Assembly: GCF_022288725.1 (NCBI RefSeq)
Contig: NZ_JAKNTA010000002.1
Coordinates: 718,404-782,403, forward strand
Length of the DNA stretch: 64,000 nucleotides
Reading direction: 5' to 3'
Source: Kitasatospora sp. A2-31
GTDB lineage: Bacteria > Actinomycetota > Actinomycetes > Streptomycetales > Streptomycetaceae
Part shown: piece by piece, positions 1 through 7,806 of the stretch
Position numbering within the stretch: the stretch's first letter is position 1
Layout: the number at the start of each line of letters is the position of its first letter
Program-made: the position numbers and the translations under genes
The notes under the pieces: model-generated
Seen by the model: only the letters and a program-made list of their open reading frames with translations
What the model was told of the DNA's origin: nothing
The model's database searches: none

Positions 1-392
1 GCCTCGTCGAGCATCGACAGCCGCACCGGCGCCGCGGGCCAGCCACGACCGACCACGTGCTCGTTGAGGTTCTCGCCGCTGCCCAGACCGAGCCGGAAGC
101 GGCCCTCCGACAGCAACTGCACCGTCGCGGCCTTCTGCGCCACCACCACGGGGTGGTAGCGGAACGTCGGGCAGGTCACGTAGGTCATGAGCGGGATCCG
201 GGAGGTGGCCTGCGCGGCGGCACCGAGCACCGCCCACGCGTACGGGGCGTGGCCCTGTTCGTCCAGCCACGGGAAGGAGTGGTCCGAGATCACCGAGAAG
301 TCGAAGCCGACCTGCTCGGCGCGTACCACGTCCGCGACCAGATCACGGGGGCCGCGCTGCTCGGTCATCATCGTGTATCCGATTCTCACCAT
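1..392 (-). CDS. LLM-class F420-dependent oxidoreductase, partial (N-terminal part)
   Basis: The minus strand reads MVRIGYTMMTEQRGPRDL, then a segment with the luciferase-like signature VISDHSFPW and later GLGSGENLNEHVVGRGWP. This is the N-terminal third of a luciferase-like TIM-barrel oxidoreductase of the group that uses coenzyme F420 instead of FMN (TIGR03557-like). About 130 residues are present; the rest lies beyond base 1. The start ATG at 392 was chosen because the usual family N-terminus begins there; an in-frame ATG a few codons on is a weaker alternative. Family members are soluble cytoplasmic hydride-transfer enzymes; the substrate cannot be told from this fragment. The family is clear, the exact enzyme is not. 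Confidence 0.85.
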   Translation of the reverse strand, partial: MVRIGYTMMTEQRGPRDLVADVVRAEQVGFDFSVISDHSFPWLDEQGHAPYAWAVLGAAAQATSRIPLMTYVTCPTFRYHPVVVAQKAATVQLLSEGRFRLGLGSGENLNEHVVGRGWPAAPVRLSMLDE

Positions 393-679
393 GACCCGCG
401 CCTGCCCCGATCACGGCAGGCGTCACGCCGGGCGGCACATCCTGGACCGTCCCGGCACGCCACGGAAGGCGCCCCGACGAGAGTGCCGCCGCTGTCTCCG
501 GCCGCCCGGGCGGGAGACACGCCGGGCGGCAGCCCTCCCGGAGCGGAGCCGGATCGGAGCGCCCCCGGCCGCCGCCCTCCGCCGCGGCCACACCGCACCG
601 CCGCCCCGCTCCGACCGGCGTTCCGCACTCCGGTCCCGTGGCGGGCTCGTCGGCGCCGACTGCCGGGCCGACCTCCCGG

Positions 680-1282
680 TCAGACCGGCGCGGCGAGTCG
701 CAGCTCGACGCCGACCACGCCCGGCACGGAGCGCACCAGGCGTTCCAGGAGGGGCGCGGAGACGGGGTCCGTCAGCTCGCCCGTCAGGGTGATCCGGCCG
801 TTCTCGGAGCGGACGTCGGTGTCCGCCACGGCGATCGGCCCGAGGGTGGCGACCAGTTCGAAGCGGACCCGGTCGGCGAGCTCCCGGTCGTCGCCAAGGT
901 AGACCTTCAGCAGGTCTCCCCGGCTGACGATGCCGACCAGGTAGTCCTCCTCGTCGACCACCGGGAGCCGCTTGAAGTGGCCGCGGGCCATCGTCCGGGC
1001 GGCCTCGTTCAGGGGGCTGCCGGGGTGCACGGTGACCGCGGGGACGGACATCATCCGCCCGGCGGTCAGCGCGTCGGCGCGCTCGGCGTCGCGGTCGCGC
1101 GCGGTGAGCAGGTCGGCCTCGGAGACCACGCCGATCACCCGGCCGTCGCCGGTCAGCACGGGGACGGCGCTGACCTGCCAGCGCTGCAGGGTCTCGGCGA
1201 CCTCGCGGAAGTCGGCGTCGCGGCCGACGGCGACCACGGCGTGGGTCATGACGTCGGCGACGACGCTCGGTGTGCTGGTCAT
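680..1282 (-). CDS. CBS-pair and BON domain protein
   Basis: This 200-residue soluble protein has two CBS motifs (about residues 7-60, beginning VADVMTHAVVAV, and 72-130, with RLPVVDEEDYLVGIVSRGDLL) followed by a BON domain to the end. CBS pairs bind adenosyl nucleotides and act as energy or redox sensors; BON domains bind membranes or partners. The start at 1282 lies 9 bases after the stop of the upstream paralogue, so the two form an operon. The two proteins share domain order and motifs and look like an old duplication. Similar CBS proteins are common in the hypoxia/dormancy islands of Streptomyces, which fits the neighbours. The ligand is unknown. Confidence 0.9.
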   Translation of the reverse strand: MTSTPSVVADVMTHAVVAVGRDADFREVAETLQRWQVSAVPVLTGDGRVIGVVSEADLLTARDRDAERADALTAGRMMSVPAVTVHPGSPLNEAARTMARGHFKRLPVVDEEDYLVGIVSRGDLLKVYLGDDRELADRVRFELVATLGPIAVADTDVRSENGRITLTGELTDPVSAPLLERLVRSVPGVVGVELRLAAPV

Positions 1283-1291
1283 CGTGGCCTC

Positions 1292-1987
1292 CTACGACGC
1301 CGCGCGGTAGGCGCGGGGGTGTTCCAGGGCCTGCTCGGTGTCGTCATCGAGCCAGTCGAGGGTGGGGTGGACGGCGACCACGCCGTCCACGGCGCGGCAG
1401 AGCTGCTCGGCGATCGGGATCAGGCTGCGGCGCGGCAGCCGACCCTGAAGGGTGACCACGCCGTCCTGCACCGTCACGCGGACGTCGCCGGGAGCGACCC
1501 ACAGCGTCCGGCCGAGCACGTCGTGGATGATCTCGTCGCGGATGGCCGCGTCGTGGCGCAGGAAGACCTCCAGGAGGTCGCGGCGGCTGACGATGCCCAC
1601 CAGGCGCCCGATCTCGTCGACCACGGGCAGCCGCTTGACCTTGTGCTTGTCCATGGCGCGGGCGGCCTCGGGGACCGACCAGCCGGGGCGGGCGGTGACG
1701 GCCGGGCTGGTCATCAGCCCGCCGGCCGTCTCGGCTTCGGCGCGGGCGCGGTCCTTGGCGTCCAGCCAGCGGCCGGGGTGGCGGCCCTCCGGGTCGGGCA
1801 GGACGGCCTCCTTGCGGATCAGGTCGGCCTCGGACACCATGCCGAGCGGTCGGCCCTGGTCGTCGACGACCGGGATCGCCGTGATGTCGTTGCGGTGGAA
1901 CAGCGCGGCGATCTCCTTGAACGGCGTTTCGGGCCTGGCGGTGACGACCTCATGGGTCATCACGTCGTTGACGCTGCGGTGCTGCAT
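1292..1987 (-). CDS. CBS-pair and BON domain protein, first gene of pair
   Basis: This 231-residue protein begins MQHRSVNDVMTHEVV. CBS 1 spans about residues 7-60, CBS 2 about 90-148 (VKRLPVVDEIGRLVGIVSRR) and a BON domain about 150-215, with an acidic tail. The start at 1987 was preferred over the longer open frame because the family N-terminus begins there and AGGAGGAG sits just upstream. It is followed after 9 bases by a second CBS-BON gene, so both are probably made from one transcript. A palindrome of the class GGGCCG-NN-CGGYCC lies about 65 bases upstream. The inferred role is nucleotide sensing under energy stress; no partner enzyme is adjacent. Confidence 0.9.
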   Translation of the reverse strand: MQHRSVNDVMTHEVVTARPETPFKEIAALFHRNDITAIPVVDDQGRPLGMVSEADLIRKEAVLPDPEGRHPGRWLDAKDRARAEAETAGGLMTSPAVTARPGWSVPEAARAMDKHKVKRLPVVDEIGRLVGIVSRRDLLEVFLRHDAAIRDEIIHDVLGRTLWVAPGDVRVTVQDGVVTLQGRLPRRSLIPIAEQLCRAVDGVVAVHPTLDWLDDDTEQALEHPRAYRAAS

Positions 1988-2049
1988 CGTCCTCACTCCT
2001 CCTCCGGTGGTCCCGCTCTCACTGTGCGCCCGTCGCCGAGGGGCGCACA

Positions 2050-2063
2050 GGGCCGGACGGTCC
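2050..2063. promoter_or_regulatory. Putative palindromic operator, GGGCCGGACGGTCC
   Basis: The 14-mer has inverted arms GGGCCG and CGGTCC around GA, with one mismatch to perfect symmetry. It lies 63-76 bases upstream of the CBS operon start codon. Closely similar palindromes occur at 5098, 5233 and 11535, all outside genes and all near stress-island genes. The binding protein is unknown; a DevR/OsdR-type response regulator is a guess. Confidence 0.4.
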
Positions 2064-2118
2064 ACGCCGCAGGGTCGCTTCGGCCCAGGACACCGTCGCC
2101 CGGGCGGGGACGACGGGA

Positions 2119-2178
2119 GAACCCGCACCCCGGAGGCGGCCAGGAACCCGCACCCCGGAGGCTGCCAGGAACCCGGAC
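2119..2178. repeat. 25-bp tandem repeat, two copies plus partial third
   Basis: Two adjacent 25-base units starting GAACCCGCACCCCGG (2119-2143 and 2144-2168) differ at one base; a third copy begins GAACCCGGAC and decays. The repeat lies between two minus-strand genes and is noncoding. Confidence 0.8.
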
Positions 2179-2309
2179 GGTGGGAGCGGCGGATGACGGC
2201 CGCTCCCGGCCTGCTCGTGCGGCGGCGGACCCGGGTCCGTCCTGGAGACGGTGCCGGGTCGCACGAGGGGAAGCCGCCGGCGGCCCCGGTGTCGCGGGGA
2301 TGCCGCGCA

Positions 2310-5042
2310 TCACGTCGTCCCCGTCCCCTCGGCGGCCGCGGGGCGCCGGAGCCGCCGCAGGTAGGGGTCGAAGGACGCACGGCGTTCGAGGCGTACCCGT
2401 GCGTCCACGCACACGGCACCGTCCGGGCGGACGATGACGGGGTTGAGGTCGGCTTCGACCAGCTCCGGGAAGTCCTCGGCGAGCAGGGACAGCCGGGTGA
2501 GGACGGACCGCAGCGCGGCGAGGTCGACCGCCGTGCCACCGTGCTGTCCCAACAGCAGCGGAGCGCTGCGGAGTTCGGTCACCATGGTGGTCAGGTCGCG
2601 CTCGCTGAGCGGGGCGAGCCGGGCCACCCGGTCGTCCAGCACCTCGGTGGCGGTGCCGCCGAGGCCGAGCACGATCAGCGGGCCGAAGACCTGGTCCTGG
2701 ACCACGCCCGCGAGCAGTTCCACTCCGGGGGCGGCCATCGGCTGGACCACCGCTCCGGCCAGCTCGTCGCCGAAGCGCCGCGTGAACTCCCGGTAGGCGG
2801 AGCGAACTTCGGCGTCGTCGGTCAGGCCGGTGCGGACAGCGCCGGCAGCGCTCTTGTGGACCTGCCCGGGCCAGTACGCCTTCAGGGCCACCTTCCCCTC
2901 GTGCCCGAGCCTGCGCAGGGCGGTGGCGGCGGCGGAGGCCGTCGGCTCGTCGCGGGCCCACACCGTGGTGGTCAGCGGCAGCCCGTAGGACTCCAGCAGG
3001 TCGGCGGTGGACAGCGGGTCCAGCCACCCACCCCCGGGGTGGGCGGTCAGGTGACCGTCGACCAGGCTGCGGACGGTGCGCCGGTCGCAGTCCGGGGCCT
3101 GGACGGGTGCGGAGGGCGGTTCGGCCAGCCATCGGGCGCGGTCCCGGGCGTGTGCCAGGGCGCGGGCGGCTGCCACCGGGTCCGAGTAGGCCGGCAGGGC
3201 GCCGCCGTCGGCGCAGATGCGGTACTGGACGGGCACCTGCTGGTCGAGGAGCACGGCGACGAGCGGGACGCGGCGGTGAGCCGGGCCCTCCACCAAGGCG
3301 TACACCGGGTCCTGGCCGGTGGAGGCTCCCAGCGCGGTCGGCACCAGGCACACCAGGATGGCGTCGATGGCCGGTTCGTTCTCCAGCGCTCGGAGGAGGT
3401 GGGTGAGTTCGAGCGGGTTCACCGCGGCAGTGGTGTCCACCGGGTTCCGGACGGAGGCGCCGGGCGGCAGCACCTTGCCGAGTTCTGCCGGGAGTTCCGG
3501 CAGTTCCAGTCCCGCTTCGGCGCAGGCGTCGGCGGCCAGGATGCCGATGCCGCCCGCGTTGGACACCACGGCCACCGCCCCGCGGGGCGCCGGCGGCGGC
3601 TGGGCGTGCAGCAGGGCGGCGGCCTCGACGAGTTCGTCGACGCTGCGGGTCGCGGTGATGCCGGCCTGCCGGAACAGCGCCTCCCTGGTGACGGTGGGGG
3701 TGGCCGCGGCCGCGGTGTGCGAGGCCGCGCCCCGTCGACCGGCCGTGGAGCGGCCGGCGTCGACGGTGAGCACCGGGATGGTGCGGGTGACGCGCCGGGC
3801 GGTGCGGGCGAAGGCGCGGGGGCTGCCGAAGGATTCCAGGTGCAGCAAAGCGAGGTCGGTGCGGCCGTCCGACTCCCACCACTGGAGCAGGTCGTTGCCG
3901 CTCACGTCGTACTTGTCGCCGAGCGAGACGAAGCTGGACACCCCTACGCCCAGCCAGGCCAGCCGCTGCAGCAGGGCGATCCCCACGCCGCCGCTCTGCA
4001 CGGCCACGCCGGCGGTGCCGGGCCGGGGGAAGGCGCCGCCGAACTCGGCGTCCAGGCGGACGGCGGGATCTGTCTGCGCCATGCCCAGGCTGTTCGGGCC
4101 GACCAGGCGCATGCTGTGGCGGCGACAGGCCAGCACCAGCCCTCGGGCCTCCTGGGCACCGAGGCCCGAGGTGAGCACCACCAGTGCCCGGACCCCGGCG
4201 GCGCCGCACTCCTCGGCGACACCGGGGACGGCGCCGGCGGGCACGGCCAGCACGGCGAGGTCCGGTACTTCGGGCAGCGCCCGGACCGACGGGTAGGCGG
4301 GCTCGCCGTCGAGCTCACCGGCGTGCGGGTTGACCGCCCGGACCGGGCCCGCGAAGCCGCCCTGCCGGATCTTGTGGAGGACGGTCCGACCGACCGAACC
4401 GGGCCGCCGGGACGCCCCGACGACGGCGACCGAGGCCGGGCGCAGCAGGGCGGTCAGGCTCGCGACGTCGGCTCGGCGGCCGCGCTCGTCCACGGCGGAG
4501 CGGTAGCGCTCGTCGCGCTCGTCCAGGGGTACCCGGACCCTGACCTCGCCCTGCCGGTACCGGCGCTCGACGGGCAGCCCGAGGTGGGCGAAGACCCGGT
4601 GGACGGCCCGGTTGCCGGAGAGCGTGTCGGCCTCGAAGAAGCGGACGCCGGCGGCGCGGGCGGCGTGCACCAGGTGTTCCAGCAGCAGGGTGGCCACACC
4701 CCGGTGGTGCCAGCGGTCGGCCACCGCGAGGGCCAGCTCCGCGGTCTCCGGCTGCTCGTCGAGCGGCTCGCAGTCCGCCTCGCCGATCAGCTCACCGCCC
4801 GCCCAGGCGCCGAGAGCCAGCAGGCCGGTGCGCGGCGGCCCGCACAGCCGGTCGGCCGCCTGCTTCGGCGCGTTGCGGCTGACCCCGAAGAACCGCATCC
4901 GGAGACTGTCCTCCGACATCCCTTCGGCGTGCAGCTCCAGCACCGCTCCGTGATCGTCCGGGCCGAGCGGCCGGATCCCGACGGTGGTGCCGTCGGCCAG
5001 CAGGGCCTCGGCGGTGGTCCGCGGCGGGTGGACGGTGGACAT
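2310..5042 (-). CDS. Bifunctional GNAT acetyltransferase / acyl-CoA synthetase (NDP-forming)
   Basis: This 910-residue protein has an N-terminal GNAT domain (about 20-175, with LAVADRWHHRGVATLLLEHL as the acetyl-CoA loop), then an NDP-forming acyl-CoA synthetase part: CoA-binding domain (from about 195, SVAVVGASRRPGSVG), succinyl-CoA-ligase-like domains carrying the likely phospho-histidine in GAASHTAAAA, and a C-terminal ATP-grasp domain (about 670-890). The layout resembles the Pat-type protein lysine acetyltransferases of actinobacteria and enterobacteria; in many Pat proteins the synthetase half senses rather than catalyses, but here the histidine is kept. ATG 5042 was preferred over GTG 5048 because AGGAGG lies 7 bases before the ATG and only 1 base before the GTG. 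Putative palindromic operators lie upstream. Confidence 0.9.
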   Translation of the reverse strand: MSTVHPPRTTAEALLADGTTVGIRPLGPDDHGAVLELHAEGMSEDSLRMRFFGVSRNAPKQAADRLCGPPRTGLLALGAWAGGELIGEADCEPLDEQPETAELALAVADRWHHRGVATLLLEHLVHAARAAGVRFFEADTLSGNRAVHRVFAHLGLPVERRYRQGEVRVRVPLDERDERYRSAVDERGRRADVASLTALLRPASVAVVGASRRPGSVGRTVLHKIRQGGFAGPVRAVNPHAGELDGEPAYPSVRALPEVPDLAVLAVPAGAVPGVAEECGAAGVRALVVLTSGLGAQEARGLVLACRRHSMRLVGPNSLGMAQTDPAVRLDAEFGGAFPRPGTAGVAVQSGGVGIALLQRLAWLGVGVSSFVSLGDKYDVSGNDLLQWWESDGRTDLALLHLESFGSPRAFARTARRVTRTIPVLTVDAGRSTAGRRGAASHTAAAATPTVTREALFRQAGITATRSVDELVEAAALLHAQPPPAPRGAVAVVSNAGGIGILAADACAEAGLELPELPAELGKVLPPGASVRNPVDTTAAVNPLELTHLLRALENEPAIDAILVCLVPTALGASTGQDPVYALVEGPAHRRVPLVAVLLDQQVPVQYRICADGGALPAYSDPVAAARALAHARDRARWLAEPPSAPVQAPDCDRRTVRSLVDGHLTAHPGGGWLDPLSTADLLESYGLPLTTTVWARDEPTASAAATALRRLGHEGKVALKAYWPGQVHKSAAGAVRTGLTDDAEVRSAYREFTRRFGDELAGAVVQPMAAPGVELLAGVVQDQVFGPLIVLGLGGTATEVLDDRVARLAPLSERDLTTMVTELRSAPLLLGQHGGTAVDLAALRSVLTRLSLLAEDFPELVEADLNPVIVRPDGAVCVDARVRLERRASFDPYLRRLRRPAAAEGTGTT

Positions 5043-5097
5043 GGGCACACCTCCTGTCTCCGTATCCAGCCTGGGCGCCCGCCTCGCCCCCTCGAAA

Positions 5098-5111
5098 GGG
5101 CCGACCGGCCC
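5098..5111. promoter_or_regulatory. Palindromic operator candidate GGGCCGACCGGCCC
   Basis: This perfect palindrome (arms GGGCCG/CGGCCC around AC) lies 56-69 bases upstream of the GNAT/acyl-CoA synthetase start, in the divergent region shared with the DUF1918 gene. It is the best copy, with the one at 11535, of a motif seen four times in the first 12 kb. Confidence 0.5.
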
Positions 5112-5232
5112 CGTAGGTCGTCAGGATGCCCGTCGCGGGCCGCCGCGCGTGCCATGGCAGCAGCGCGGGCTCCGGGGCTCCGCACGGCTCCCCGAGCGTG
5201 TTCGTCCGATGGGCCGGGCGGGCCGGGTACCG

Positions 5233-5246
5233 GGACCGATCGGCCC
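5233..5246. promoter_or_regulatory. Palindromic operator candidate GGACCGATCGGCCC
   Basis: This is a second copy of the motif with one asymmetric base, in the same divergent intergenic region, about 90 bases before the DUF1918 start. Two similarly built sites in one divergent promoter region suggest control of both genes by one regulator. Confidence 0.45.
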
Positions 5247-5334
5247 CAGCGGGAGCCGGTGCTCCGGTGGTGCCATGGAGGGTGGGCGGACGGCCGGGCT
5301 GCGGCCGGCCCCGTGCGGACCGAGGGAGGACGGC

Positions 5335-5577
5335 ATGAGAGCCGCCGTGGGAGACCGCATCATCGTCCAGGGCACCCGGCCGGGCGCGACCCGCAGGGAC
5401 GGCGAGATCGTCGGCCTGCACCACCCGGACGGCAGCCCGCCGTACGACGTGCGCTGGTCGGACGACGGCCGGGTGACGGAGTACTTCCCCGGGCCGGACA
5501 CCCGGCTCCATCACTTCGAACACCCTCCGGGGAACGCCGCGGCCGTGGCGCCCCGGCCGCACCGCCACGCCGACTGA
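5335..5577 (+). CDS. DUF1918 domain protein
   Basis: The 80-residue protein begins MRAAVGDRIIVQGTRPG and contains PPYDVRWSDDGRVTEYFPGPD, the hallmark of the DUF1918 family, a small beta-barrel (SH3-like) module found almost only in actinobacteria. The start was set by GGGAGGA six bases upstream and by the family N-terminus, although the frame stays open far upstream. The function is unknown; family members often sit in stress or redox loci. Here it diverges from the GNAT/acyl-CoA synthetase gene and shares its palindrome-bearing promoter region. Confidence 0.88.
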   Translation: MRAAVGDRIIVQGTRPGATRRDGEIVGLHHPDGSPPYDVRWSDDGRVTEYFPGPDTRLHHFEHPPGNAAAVAPRPHRHAD

Positions 5578-5716
5578 CATGTCCCACGCCGGGAGCGTCG
5601 CCACCCACGCCCTCGCCCGGGGCCTCGGCCCCGCGCCGGACGGGGAAGCCGCGGACGGGGCCGCGGGACCGGGATGACGGGGCGGGTCGGTCCGCGCAGC
5701 GGGTTCCGGCCGTGCC

Positions 5717-5754
5717 CCGCGCGGGACCGGGCCCGCCGGCTCGGTCCCGCGCGG
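5717..5754. terminator. GC hairpin, possible terminator after DUF1918 gene
   Basis: The inverted repeat CCGCGCGGGACCG / CGGTCCCGCGCGG has a perfect 13-bp stem and a 12-base loop, about 140 bases past the DUF1918 stop. There is no U-tract, as is usual in this group. Confidence 0.5.
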
Positions 5755-5835
5755 CCTGCTGCACGGCGTCCACCGCCCGGTCGTGACGGTGCCGGCCTCG
5801 TCCGACCGAGACGGGCGCGCACGGCCGGAGAGACA

Positions 5836-5873
5836 CTGGCCGGAGACCCTGGCCGGAGACCCTGGCCGGAGGC
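5836..5873. repeat. 13-bp tandem repeat, 2.7 copies
   Basis: The unit CTGGCCGGAGACC repeats at 5836, 5849 and 5862, in noncoding sequence just upstream of the PhoU-like gene. Confidence 0.8.
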
Positions 5874-5912
5874 CGAGGATGGAGCGAACGGATCCGAGGA
5901 CGGAGTGAACGG

Positions 5913-6524
5913 ATGTCCGACGGAGGAGACGGCACGTACCGTGCGCTGATCGCAGAGCTCGCCGGTCTGGTCCGGCTGGCGCACGAGGCACTGCGCGGCG
6001 CGACGGCTGCACTGGCGGACCCGGTGGGCCCCGGCGCCGCGGTCCCGGTGGCCGAGAAGGCCCTGGCCGAGCTGCGCTCCCGCATCGAGGAGGACGCCGC
6101 CGGGGCTCTCGGCGGGCGGGCCGGGGTCGTCGCCGCCGTCCACGTGGGCACCGAGGTGGAGGCCCTCGGGCAGCTCGCCCAGCGGCTGCTGGAGGCGGGC
6201 TGGGCCCGCCGGGAACGGGAACCGGTCGGAGAACACCTGCGGCGCCCGCTGTGCGGCATCGCCGACGCGGCCCTGGAGACGGTCGCGAGGGCGGCCGACG
6301 TCCTGGAGTCGGCAGCGCCCGAGAGCGTCGCGGACGTGCTGACGGAGCTGCACGAGGTCGGGCAGCGGCAGCGGCTGCTCTATGAGCTGCTGCTCCGCGA
6401 GGAAGGGACGGACCTCGTCGACGTGGCCGACCTCGTGCTGTTGTCCTGCTGCTACCAGCAGTGCGCCGACCGGGCCGGGGCGATCGTCCGCCACTCCGTG
6501 CTGTTCTCGCACGCCGGCGTCTGA
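5913..6524 (+). CDS. PhoU-like helical protein
   Basis: This 203-residue, all-helical, acidic protein has no membrane segment. Its heptad-like pattern (for example AEKALAELRSRIEEDAAG and LGQLAQRLLEAGW in the first half, LTELHEVGQRQRLLYELL in the second) and length fit a two-repeat PhoU-type helical bundle, though the metal-binding E/D motifs of PhoU are only partly visible. PhoU proteins restrain phosphate uptake signalling, but no pst or phoR gene is nearby, so this may be one of the stand-alone homologues found in actinobacterial stress loci. A generic helical-bundle protein is an alternative. It converges with the transhydrogenase gene, leaving only 3 bases between the stops. Confidence 0.65.
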   Translation: MSDGGDGTYRALIAELAGLVRLAHEALRGATAALADPVGPGAAVPVAEKALAELRSRIEEDAAGALGGRAGVVAAVHVGTEVEALGQLAQRLLEAGWARREREPVGEHLRRPLCGIADAALETVARAADVLESAAPESVADVLTELHEVGQRQRLLYELLLREEGTDLVDVADLVLLSCCYQQCADRAGAIVRHSVLFSHAGV

Positions 6525-6527
6525 GGC

Positions 6528-7679
6528 CTACGGGAGGCCCGCGACGGCGGTCGCCTCCCTCAGCAACCGGCTGGTCGGTCCGTGCCGTACGGCGCCCCGG
6601 TCGGTCACCAGCATCGGGCCGAGGACCGGGTCTCCCGCGAGCGGCCCGCCGCGCGCGAGCCGTTCGAGGAGCGCCAGGACGTTGTGGGCGTAGGCGCGGG
6701 AGGCGGTTCCGGGCGCCTGGGCGGCGAGTTCCCCGGCACCGATCACGGTGACCCCGTCGCCCACCAGTGTGATGGTGTCCGGCAGGGCGCCTTCGACGCT
6801 GCCGCCGTCCGGACCGGTCGCCAGGTCCACCACGACCGACCCGGGACGGAGCCGTGCGACGGTCTCCGTGCGGAGCAGGACGGGCGTGAAGCCCGGCCGG
6901 GACAGGGTGGACACCACGACGTCGTACCGGACGGCGGCCCCGGCGAGCCCGGGCACCCACGCCGGAAGCTCGCGGTCGAGGGCCGCCCACAGCTCCCGGT
7001 CGTCCGCCACCGGACGCAACCCGGGCAGCTCCAGCAGGACCGCCCCGACGGCGCCGGCCGCCGCCCGCTCGGGGTCGCGCAACTCGACCGCGTCGACCTT
7101 CGCACCCAGGCGGCGGGCGGTGTCGATCGCCTGGAGCCCCGCGTGTCCGGCCCCGATTACCAGGACCCGGACCGGGGCGAACCAACCGTCCGCCGTGCCC
7201 CAGGGCGGCAGGCAGCGGTCCAGCCGGACGGCGGCGAGCAGCACGGCTCGGTAGCCGGCCACCCTGGCCTGGGAGGCCTCGGCGTCCACGGGGTACGCGG
7301 CGGACAGGCAGGGCGCCAGGTCGAGGCCGATCGCCGTCACGCCTCGTTCCGCCCACTTCCGCACCAGGTACGGAATCCGCTGCGGTCGCAGCAGTGCGGC
7401 CAGCACCTGTCCGGGCCGCAGGTCGCGGTCCGGGTCGACGTTGGGCGGGTGGACGCCGAGCAGCACGTCCGAGCGGCCCAGTAGCTCGGCGCGCCGGGCC
7501 ACGACGGCCCCCGCAGCGCGGTAGTCGGCGTCGTGGTGGCCGGCCAGGGCACCGGCGCCGGGTTCGACCAGCACCGTCGCGCCGAGGCGGGCCACGGCGG
7601 GAACCAGGTCCGGTACGAGGGCCACCCTGCGCTCGCCGGGTGACGTCTCCCGCAGAACCCCCACTGTCGTGGCCGTCAT
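6528..7679 (-). CDS. pntA: NAD(P) transhydrogenase alpha subunit (soluble part)
   Basis: The 383-residue protein begins [24 protein letters not shown] and carries the Rossmann motif [22 protein letters not shown], both characteristic of the NAD(H)-binding alpha-1 subunit of proton-translocating transhydrogenase and its relative alanine dehydrogenase. ATG 7679 was chosen because GGAGG lies 5-6 bases before it; an upstream in-frame ATG at 7703 has no ribosome site. The membrane alpha-2 and beta subunits that would complete the enzyme are not adjacent, which is odd. Either they are elsewhere or this copy works alone as an NAD(H)-linked dehydrogenase. It diverges from the oxoprolinase gene. Confidence 0.82.
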   Translation of the reverse strand: MTATTVGVLRETSPGERRVALVPDLVPAVARLGATVLVEPGAGALAGHHDADYRAAGAVVARRAELLGRSDVLLGVHPPNVDPDRDLRPGQVLAALLRPQRIPYLVRKWAERGVTAIGLDLAPCLSAAYPVDAEASQARVAGYRAVLLAAVRLDRCLPPWGTADGWFAPVRVLVIGAGHAGLQAIDTARRLGAKVDAVELRDPERAAAGAVGAVLLELPGLRPVADDRELWAALDRELPAWVPGLAGAAVRYDVVVSTLSRPGFTPVLLRTETVARLRPGSVVVDLATGPDGGSVEGALPDTITLVGDGVTVIGAGELAAQAPGTASRAYAHNVLALLERLARGGPLAGDPVLGPMLVTDRGAVRHGPTSRLLREATAVAGLP

Positions 7680-7806
7680 CGCCACCTCCAGGTCACCCTC
7701 CATGCCCAGTATGTTCCGTTTGCCCGGGTGGTTCGCCCGGTCGGATACTCGTGCGCAGGGCCACTCGCGCGCGGGACGCCAAGCGGCACGGCGGAGGGAG
7801 CCGGTC

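Larger units (their letters stand above)
1988..2309. other. Intergenic region between CBS operon and GNAT/acyl-CoA synthetase gene
   Basis: There is no credible gene here. The stretch holds the 5' region of the CBS operon, one GGGCCG-type palindrome (2050-2063) and a 25-bp tandem repeat (2119-2168 plus a partial third copy). Confidence 0.7.
5578..5912. other. Intergenic region with hairpin and short repeats
   Basis: No gene is seen. A perfect 13-bp stem hairpin (5717-5754) and a 13-bp tandem repeat (5836-5873) fill much of it. Just before the next start, two similar blocks containing GAACGGATCCGAGG and GTGAACGGATG form a further imperfect repeat. Confidence 0.7.

Noticed and set aside
1452..5786. 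A 1444-codon open frame on the plus strand
   Set aside because: It is antisense to the CBS and GNAT/acyl-CoA synthetase genes, with low-complexity composition and no start signal.
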